In this document: positions 57,060 through 64,000 of the stretch, piece after piece
Layout of the letters: every line of letters begins with the position of its first letter
How positions within the stretch are numbered: position 1 is the stretch's first letter
DNA from: Blasia pusilla
Lineage: Eukaryota; Marchantiophyta; Marchantiopsida; Blasiales
Assembly (NCBI GenBank): GCA_050084515.1
Contig: CM114273.1
Coordinates: forward strand, 39,122,001 to 39,186,000
DNA length: 64,000 bases
Direction: 5' to 3'
Notes under the pieces: model-generated
Database searches by the model: none
The model's input: only the letters and a program-made list of their open reading frames with translations
What the model was told of the DNA's origin: nothing
Position numbers and translations under genes: made by a program

Positions 57060-58147
57060 CAGAGAGCACGACTAGTGCAGCATGCCCACGAGGAGTTTGG
57101 TCACTTGGGGGTGAAGCGGACGTACAGCTTGCTCTAGATTCAGTATTGATGGCGAGGCATGCAGACTGACGTTCAACAGTTTTTTGCCAGGTGCATGGTG
57201 TGTGATCGGGTCCGAGCATCGTTCAATGCTCCGACTCCACAGTTGCATCCATTACTGATCATGGGCTTAGGGAATAGATGGAGTTTGGATTTTGCAGGAC
57301 CTTTGCCTTTGACAGAGCGTCACAGTCGTTACGTGTTGGTGATGGTCGAGCACTTCTCGAAGTGAATCGAGTTGGTTGCATTGCTTGACAAAGCGAGTGA
57401 GGAAGTAGCTTATGCCTTCCTTGACAAAGTGCTGAGTCATTATGGCGCACCGGCTGAGGTGTTGACAGACCAGGGTATCGAGTTTTGCGGTGAGTTCCAC
57501 GCCTTGTGTGATCAGGCGTTGATCTACCACCGCACGACTTCGCGAGATCATCCAAGGCTGATGGATTAGCGGGGAGAGTTGTGCAAACGGTGAAGAGGGG
57601 TTTACACAAGTATGGCTTGCAAAGAGGTCGCCTACAAGATTGGGACCTGCAGTTCCCATGGTTGGCGATGGGATACAGATTCAGCAGACAGCCATCCTTA
57701 GCGTCTTTTTCACCGTACTTGCTACTTTATGGCCGAGAGCCAGATTTACCTGCGGCCATTCGTCGAGATGCTGGTGAGGTGCTGGACCTTGATGACCCAG
57801 ATGTATGGATGCGAGCATGTTCTCAGAGGGCTGAGTTGTTTTGCAGAGTGATTCCCATGGCGTTCGAGAACTTGGCGACTACGTAACATCAGGATACGTT
57901 GAGGTATGCGACTATTCGGGATGGTGGTTATCGACCAACTATCCGGAGGTTTCATCAAGGAGATTATGTCTACTTGCAGCAGACGACACCGACGACGTTG
58001 GATGTGACTGTAGGGCGCACTATCCTGAAAGTGCGTGATGTTTTGCCATCCGGTGTTCTCTTGCTGGAGGGACACGATGGTATTGTATGGAAGGACCATG
58101 TGCGTAATTGTGGGCATGTCACCTTCCTAACATTGATGGTACAGTAG
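57060..58147 (+). pseudogene. DDE integrase of element C
   Basis: N-terminal zinc-binding HHCC module: HAHEEFGHLGVKRTYSLL, then stops at 57135-57137 and 57147-57149 (Gln and Trp expected in QYWWRGM), then FFARCMVCDRVR. Catalytic core: WSLDFAGPLP with the first Asp, KWIELVAL with TGA for Trp (57363-57365), the VLTDQGIEF motif with the second Asp, and a damaged HP...E region at about 57545-57590 (frameshift). Continuation in other frames: RGLHKYGLQRGRLQDWDLQ, LPAAIRRDAGEVLDLDDPDVW, YATIRDGGYRPTIRRFHQGDYVYLQQ and LKVRDVLPSGVLLLEGHDG. The last part looks like an SH3-like C-terminal integrase module. No chromodomain was seen; a PHD finger follows instead. Confidence 0.88.
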
Positions 58148-58159
58148 ATCCGAGCTCAA

Positions 58160-58323
58160 CAGTAGTTCCTATAGGCTTGCGTTGTATGTTGTGTGATTCT
58201 GCTCGTGGTGCGGCCACGATGCTAGTCTGTGATGGATGTTCGAGAGGTTGGCATATGGCATGTCTGACGCCACCTCTCACTAGGGTTCCTCGGGGACGAT
58301 GGATGTGTCCCAGATATACATAG
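58160..58323 (+). pseudogene. PHD finger at the C-terminus of element C polyprotein
   Basis: Reads CMLC-x8-MLVCDGCSRGWHMACL-x14-WMCPRY, a C4-H-C3 zinc finger of the PHD type with only the last Cys changed (CPRC to CPRY), ending at a stop. PHD fingers read histone H3 tails (often methylated or unmodified Lys4). It directly follows the integrase SH3-like module in place of a chromodomain, so in an intact element it may guide integration to particular chromatin. Confidence 0.8.
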
Positions 58324-58510
58324 AGGAGATACTAGGTAGGTTTCAATTCCAACTTTTTCTGTGACATGGATGATAGGAAGGCGACTAATGATGGGGCCAC
58401 ATGAGCACCCAGCCTTTCTGCTCTTAGCGTCCTAGAGATGTATATCATGGTAGGTAGGGATAGATGGCTATCTGGAGTTAGAGGGACCTAACCATCAACT
58501 AAGGGGGCGA
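58324..58510 (+). other. 3' untranslated part of element C with polypurine-like tract
   Basis: GGAGTTAGAGGGACCTAACC and CTAAGGGGGCGA match element A (GGAGTTAGGGGGACCCAACT, GCTAGGGGGGTGG). In reverse transcription such a tract would prime the second strand and set the left end of the repeat at block B1. Confidence 0.6.
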
Positions 58511-59274
58511 TTGGAGATATTTTAGCACTTCTTGTCTCGTTATTTGGATGTCATGAGTTAGCATGGGATCGTGCGTGTTGTGTGTGAGTTCGGTGACAGC
58601 GATGTATGTTGTGTAGCGATGTGTATGCACACCACAATTGTCACGTCTTTTAGGATAGATCGGTGAAATCTAGTAGAGCGCCTTCGTGAGTAGTAGAGGA
58701 CATGCTCAATAGGTCGAGGATGATTTGTGGAGGCCCCGGGAAACTTGAGAGAGCAGGTTTCCCCTTCGTTTTAGCTCATTTGGAGCCATATTGAGTAACT
58801 TACTATTTTAGGTAAGTACCATTTTGAGTATATTATCACCTTTCTATTTTTGGTAGGCGGCCCTTGACCTCCTACATCAGGTCAAGGGCCAAGGAGGTGA
58901 CTTGGGAGAATAGGTTACCATAGAGAGAGCTTGGGAAAGGGGAGGGTTTAGGAGAGAGATAGCTTGAGAGCTTATTCTCTCTTTGTTGAACCTCTTGGCA
59001 TGAGGCGGCGGAGCTATGATCCCTTGCCTTGTGAGTGTAATCCAAGCCTCTCATTAGGAGAGTGGGTTTGGTTTGACATGAGAGAGAGTGCACACCTTTG
59101 AGAGCTATGGTGTGAGATGGTGTAGAGAGAGATTGGATCTTACTTTATTGGAGATATTTTAGTAGTTCTTGACTCGTTGTTTGGATGCCATGAGTTAGCA
59201 TGGGATCGTGCGTGTTTGTATGTGTGTTCGGTAACAACGATGTATGTTGTGTAGCAATGTGTATGCGCACGACA
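58511..59274 (+). repeat. 3' repeat region of element C: B1-A2-B2
   Basis: B1 58511-58636 and B2 59148-59274 match over about 127 bp (TTGGAGATATTTTAG to GTGTATGC-CAC...ACA). A2 58639-59147 matches A1 at the element's left end. B2 ends GACA, pairing with the TGTC start of A1. B1 lies directly after the polypurine-like tract. Confidence 0.8.
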
Positions 59275-59399
59275 GGGCCATGCACCGGCTTGATCGTGCC
59301 CAATGGGGACCAAGCCCGACCTGCGGGCCTGGATGTGGGTCTGTCACGGGCCGGGGCAGGCCTCGCAATGGGTGCAGGCCGCAAGTACCCGGGCCTGCA

Positions 59400-59482
59400 C
59401 GGACATGTGCGTCCATAGGAAAAACATAAGTCCATGGACATGGACATATCCGTAGACACGGACTTTGTTCGTGTGCAATCTT
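59400..59482 (+). mobile_element. Mutator-like MITE, right-end fragment
   Basis: Matches the last 80 bp of the family (CATAAGTCCA, GGACATGGACAT, GACTTTGT, GTGCAATCTT). The left part is missing or replaced by unrelated GC-rich DNA (59275-59400). Confidence 0.75.
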
Positions 59483-59486
59483 GGTC

Positions 59487-59575
59487 TCCTTTGTATTAGT
59501 ATCAAAATAGTCGGCCGGAATTAGAAAAACTCCAAAATATACTGTCATGTTTTGTGTAGACCGGAAATGTAGTGG
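59487..59575. repeat. Dispersed repeat related to 47625-47715
   Basis: CTCCTTTGTATTAGTATCAA, TCGGCCGG and GTAGACCGGAAATGTA match 47625-47715 in the same orientation. Confidence 0.7.
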
Positions 59576-59883
59576 TTCTTCAAAAAAACTACCTTGGTTC
59601 AAAGGGGTGGGTTGGGGAACTTTCAAGCACCCCTTTCACTATCAAGCCCTTATGAGTGTATTTTCAAGATAGGGAGTGAAGTTTTTATCTTTTATATATA
59701 CTATAAAGGGAGGATCACCTCCCCATGGCAACACCTCTATGGTAGAACCTTGCCTTGCCCTCCCGACACATGTCAAATGTAAATAATATGGACTACCATC
59801 TTGCCCATGCTATATGCACGGTTGAAGAAATCACCATGCACGAAAGACATATGTTAAATCTACTAGTTATTAGCTCTTGTGTT

Positions 59884-59987
59884 AAAAATTACACGTATCA
59901 ATACAGGAGGAGAGAAAAAAATACATGTGTCAATATGAGAGGAGGGCAAAAATTACACGTGTCAATATGGGAGGAAGGGTTCCTCAA
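59884..59987. repeat. 32-bp tandem repeat, three units
   Basis: Three diverged units share AAATTACACGTGTCAATA and a GGGAGGA-like tail. Confidence 0.8.
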
Positions 59988-59989
59988 AC

Positions 59990-61398
59990 CCATCCTCTTT
60001 TAATTATATAGATTTGTTATCTTCTCATTTGGGGAAATAAAAATACATGTTGGGATAAATTCATTTTTTATATACACCTTAAGTTTTGCATTTATAATGC
60101 TCCAGCAAGGACCCATGATCCCTACTTATTAATATTTCAAGTTAATATGTCACTCTCCTTGCCTATACAACCCAAAAAGTATTTTCGAGAGAATAATGCA
60201 ATTTGTCGAACGGAGGAGCAACTAAACTGCATTATGTGAGAAAAACTTCTTATAAAATAATTATAGCTCTTTTGATCATGAAAAAGCAAATACAGTCCTC
60301 TTGTTCTTCCATTTCATCTTCCGTGGAAAAAAATTCTCTCTCATGAATAACAAATCTACAATTACAGCTTGGACTTCCTCATCTTTCTCGTTTAACTATG
60401 CCTTATTGTGTATACCAAGAGCTCATTAATTCAAAGAGTTTTCACTTTCTTGGATGTGCACATGATAGATAACAAACAACAAACCATGAATCAAATGTGA
60501 GCAAAGAGGAAATAATATCACTGGCTTGTATTGCATGATACATCGTTGGGCAAGAGCAACTACATGTCTTGCATTTTACTACACAAGTATCCTTTGATTG
60601 TAAAGTTTATGTCGTGAAGTCTCAAGATGGTTTCTTGTCTATTGGAGATCGAACACATTCTTACTTTGTGTGTTGGTAGGCTCATACTTAAGATTTTGTA
60701 GTCGATGCAACATCAAGAAACAAGGAGTCAAGTTATGTACGGAGACATGCGAGAGATGGTTTTATCCCTTTAGTGGTAAAAGTTTTTGGGCACTTGCATA
60801 TGTCTTTTGAGACTTTTCTAAGAATGATGTGTGCACCATTTCCTTGAGATTTGAAAATTGTACTGGCGAATCGGAGTTCCGGCACTACACCCAATGGCTA
60901 ACTTTGGAGGATTGAACCTCCGTTATGCGGCGTGCGCGAACGTACTCTGTTGATTTTCCCCTTCTTGTTGTCCTTCTCTCTTTGTTGTAACAACTTATTA
61001 TCAAGTATGCACTTTGTACTTGGCAGGATTATCATATGCATAAGCATTGGCACTAACATGTCTAGTGAAATTGGTTGGTAGTTGCTAATCTCCTTGTCCA
61101 CATTTGACCGAGCAAAAGTATGTGTGTCAAATTTATTTCAAGTTGTTACTAATTAGGTAGCTCATTGAGTTTTTTTTTTAGCTTGTTGCCATTTTCTTTT
61201 TGCAATTCTTTCCCCCCTAGGGATGTTGTTATTTTGGGGTTTGATTTTTTAATCTAATAGATAAAACTACAACACAAGACACCATGTTAGCTAAGATGAA
61301 AATGAAACAAGGTGAATTATGAAATAAATCATGTAGATTTATGCATGAATAGAAAATTTTGTGTTAAGATTGAAAAAAATTGAGGTTGCATGCTATGG
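59990..61398. other. No gene seen
   Basis: AT-rich sequence. A stretch near 60365-60460 shares phrases with 31240-31300, a likely dispersed repeat. No domain-bearing frame was found. Confidence 0.35.
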
Positions 61399-62135
61399 AA
61401 ATAATATTTATTAGATATTTTTCATAAAATATAATAAAATGAAAAATATGATTTTTTTTGAACCTTGAATCTTCAATTTATGTTTTTGGATAAAATAAAA
61501 ATCTATACTAATAAGGAAAAATGCATATGCTACTTTAAAAGAAACTTGTAACATAAACACAAAATAACTTTAAAGACTTAGTGCATGCATGGACTCTTAT
61601 TTAAATTTTCATTCTTTATGTCAATTTTTCTTCTTATTCCTCATTTCGGATGACCAAAATTATTTTTAAAAATATTTTAAACATTAACCATAAAATTTCA
61701 TCCTTCAATTAATATATAATTTCTAAGGTTCATTTAGGATTGAATGAAAAAAACAATAGGGGAAATAATATTTTTAGATTTCTTTCATAAAATATAATAA
61801 AATGAAAAATATCAATTTTTTTGAACCTTGAATGTTGAATTTATGTTTTTGGAAAAAATACAAATCTGTACTGATAAGGAAAAATGCATATGATACGTTT
61901 AAAAAATTTTGTAATATAAATACAAAATAACTTTTAAGATTTCGTGCATGCATGGACTCTTATTTAAATTTCCATTCTTTATGTCAATTTTTCTTCTTAT
62001 TCCCCATTTATGATGACCAAAAGTATTTTTGACAAAAATTAAAAATTTTACCATAAAAATTGCATCCTCCAATTAATATATAAATTCTAAGGTTCATTGA
62101 GGATTGAATGACATACTGAAAACAATAGAGGAAAT
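61399..62135. repeat. Two-copy tandem repeat, about 365-bp period
   Basis: The unit starting GGAAATAATATTT (61399) recurs at about 61764. Landmarks CATAAAATATAATAAAATG, GGAAAAATGCATATG, GTGCATGCATGGACTC, TCAATTTTTCTTCTTATTCC and TAAGGTTCATT appear in both. Strongly AT-rich and non-coding. Confidence 0.85.
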
Positions 62136-62310
62136 TAGGAGTTAAACAAGCAACTCCGTGTAATATTTTCAAACTCTTCCACTTAAAACTCCTTAATGTT
62201 TTTCAATGGTGGACGATTAGGGTTCGAATCTCTTATTTAGTCCCAATAACTAAGAAACTCATCATCTTTGGGTATAATATTTGAATTTAATTTGCTTACC
62301 CTCAACAAAG

Positions 62311-62600
62311 TATGGAAGTATCTATATTATTATTGGATAGTGCCTTCTTAATTTGCAAACATTTCTTTATTTGACACTAGTAAGGAGTCCCTATGATGCA
62401 TGGGAAACAAAAAAAGTGTCTGGAGAGTTTTTGCTAGTGTATAGCCCATGAAGGGACTAATGATGTTGCACACAAATTCAAGTTTTTTTTGTTGATGTCG
62501 GTAATATGTGAAACATTTTCTTACGGCCTAGTTACCACGTGTCAAACATAGATGTGTTTGCAAATCGAGAAGGCACTGTCCAATAACAATAATATAGATG
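62311..62600. mobile_element. MITE-like element with about 60-bp inverted arms
   Basis: The left arm 62318-62376 (ATTATTATTGGATAGTGCC, TTTGCAAAC, TTTGACAC) pairs with the right arm at about 62540-62597 (GTGTCAAAC, GTTTGCAAAT, GGCACTGTCCAATAACAAT). The inner left edge also holds ACTAG followed by a small CCC/GGG hairpin, as in the Helitron-like ends at 2904 and 19082. A partial copy lies at 48262-48420. Confidence 0.6.
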
Positions 62601-64000
62601 TGACAACCGGAAAAAAATTTCTTTTCTACATACAACAAATTTTTTTTATAAGCATGATTAAACTTTTCATCCCTTGTATGATGATCAACCTAACACGCTC
62701 TTATACATCTTCGCCCGTTTATTAAAACCAGTATGCGCCCTCTTTTAAAGTTGGATGAAAATAGAATTCATGGAAATGGTGCCTGCGTATAAGTTATTCC
62801 GAAATGAATGCAAATGTTTTGGTTTGGTTCACATTAGAAAATTCGTATTAGAATTTTCACACGACCGGGATCGAAATTCATTTGAAACTCATCCCCGAGG
62901 ATCCGGACTATAAACGGTTCCTTGAAAAAACCATTTCCTAGGGGACTATGTGTACCAACCAACTTAGCAAATATTAAATGAAAAATTGCAAGGTCACGTA
63001 TCTATGAATTTATATGAATTAAGTTGGGATCACAATAAATTAGATCACACGAATCTTATAAAATTCACGACGATTAAATTACGCAAAAAATTCTCAGAAT
63101 ATGTGCCGGATAACCTAAAGAAAAAAACGTCCATGAAAAAATTTGGTTCGTGAATAAATATTCTCCCGACGGACATTATCGCGGCACCCCGATAATCGGG
63201 GTAGTAGGGTAGGTAGCCGGCGGCCTAAATGTACCCCCACTGTATAAGATACGCCTCAGATGCGCCAAGAAGCCGCATCTGACTCCCTATTCTGCCATGT
63301 GTCCACGAGGTACAGTTGAAGTGTCAGTGAGTGGCTTCTCCGTGCGTCTGACTTGCTGCGGACGTGGCGATTTACGTCACGGCAACTCCACGACGGTTTC
63401 AAGCAACCGGTGCGCCGGCTCGGGGCACGTTCACTACAGTAGGGCTTTTGCAAACGCAGTGGGTGCGGGGAGTTTTATCGTGACAACGGGTACATTACCG
63501 GTCTCTACAAAACTGGGAGGCAATTTTTGAAGATTTCGTCATTCCAGCCGGCTAAACATATACGAATACAAAGGACACCCTCCTGAACCCTCGGTTTTTT
63601 TCCCGGTAAGTGACAAACTGAATCGGAAATTCTGAAATTCTTCCGGCCAGCTCAACACATAACCCCGGTTCTCCCCGGACATTGCCTAGGGTACGATGGT
63701 TTTATTTCAACGCCTTGACACATGGACAAACGGGTAAATTGTTTTAATCCTTCCGCAAAATGTCCGGGGTTACATGTTGAGTTGGATGAATTACCGGCTA
63801 AAAACCGACGATATTTGTGAGGTCTCTTTGTATTCGCCAGGATTAGAAAACTTTGAGATTTATTCCCCAGACCTTGCTTCCACACTTTGGAGATGAAGCT
63901 TTGGATTAGATGTATGGAAGTGAATTACCATGCTAGAAAAAACTCAGGAAATTCATGTGATACGAATTAAAAATATGACGAATGATTTAATTGATACAAA
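62601..64000. other. No gene seen; one dispersed repeat
   Basis: AT-rich to about 63170, then moderately GC-rich. 63644-63870 belongs to the dispersed family at 47521 and 48728, with inverted ends CTCAACACATAACCCC (63650) and GGGGTTACATGTTGAG (63766). No gene-like frame. Confidence 0.4.

Larger units (their letters stand above)
48904..59274 (+). mobile_element. Ty3/gypsy element C: Gag-protease-methyltransferase-RT-RNase H-integrase-PHD
   Basis: The most complete copy of the family. It starts TGTCACG and ends GCGCACGACA. Repeat layout: A1 48904-49409, leader 49410-51036, coding 51037-58323, polypurine-like tract AAGGGGGCGA (58501-58510), B1 58511-58636, A2 58639-59147 (matches A1) and B2 59148-59274 (matches B1). 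Protease and methyltransferase lie in the same frame (53644 and 52630 are in register), so the methyltransferase was part of the polyprotein, between protease and reverse transcriptase. Stops and a few frameshifts are spread throughout, so it is inactive. No clean target duplication was seen. Confidence 0.85.

Noticed and set aside
48904-59274. Classifying element C as a tyrosine-recombinase (Ngaro or DIRS) element because of its split repeats
   Set aside because: It has HHCC and DDE integrase motifs and a gypsy RT with YIDD, and no recombinase motif was seen; the repeat layout is reported as a separate oddity.
62200-62240. Possible tRNA gene because of GGTTCGAATC
   Set aside because: No matching acceptor, D or anticodon arms can be placed around it.

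Overview
The window looks like nuclear DNA of a streptophyte, most likely a land plant outside the well-studied flowering-plant groups. The reasons are: split genes with canonical GT-AG introns; a REF/SRPP-family (rubber elongation factor / small rubber particle protein) gene, a land-plant family; plant-type Helitron helicases; and a Ty3/gypsy family that carries a cytosine-5 DNA methyltransferase, a type of element I know from charophyte algae. Species cannot be fixed from the sequence alone. Gene density is very low and most of the window is decayed mobile DNA.

Host genes. (1) A minus-strand EamA/DMT-type membrane transporter, five exons readable between 24020 and 19747. It lies partly in a segmental duplication: 22697-25215 is repeated as 1-2600, and the second copy keeps exons 1 and 2 open and spliceable before running off the left edge. 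(2) A minus-strand REF/SRPP-like gene with exons at 44519-44307 and 43908-43165; its first exon was not found.

Mobile DNA, left to right. Solo LTR-like units on the minus strand (3443-3905 and 4945-5548); Ty3/gypsy element A (about 5640-9681, plus), internally deleted and hit by a Mutator-like MITE with a 9-bp target duplication (6694-7022); repeat-rich AT-rich DNA with several tandem arrays (10.4-16.1 kb); decayed Helitron helicase 1 (16638-17834); a decayed transposase-like reading frame (28190-25660, minus) split by two nested copies of the same MITE (25811-26460); Ty3/gypsy element B (about 34720-31446, minus), cut off inside its methyltransferase; a 5S rRNA-like segment at 35268; Helitron helicase 2 (36515-38756); Ty3/gypsy element C (48904-59274, plus), the most complete copy; then AT-rich repeats to the end.

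The most interesting item is the element family A/B/C. Its polyprotein order, read from C, is Gag (capsid, two zinc knuckles), aspartic protease, a full cytosine-5 DNA methyltransferase domain (motifs I, IV, VI, VIII, IX, X), reverse transcriptase, RNase H, DDE integrase and a C-terminal PHD finger. C also has an odd terminal layout A1-internal-B1-A2-B2, the 'split direct repeat' arrangement normally linked to tyrosine-recombinase elements, although C encodes a DDE integrase. All copies are inactive as read, and many stops in C sit where a single C-to-T or G-to-A change in a Gln or Trp codon would explain them, as expected of methylated, silenced DNA.
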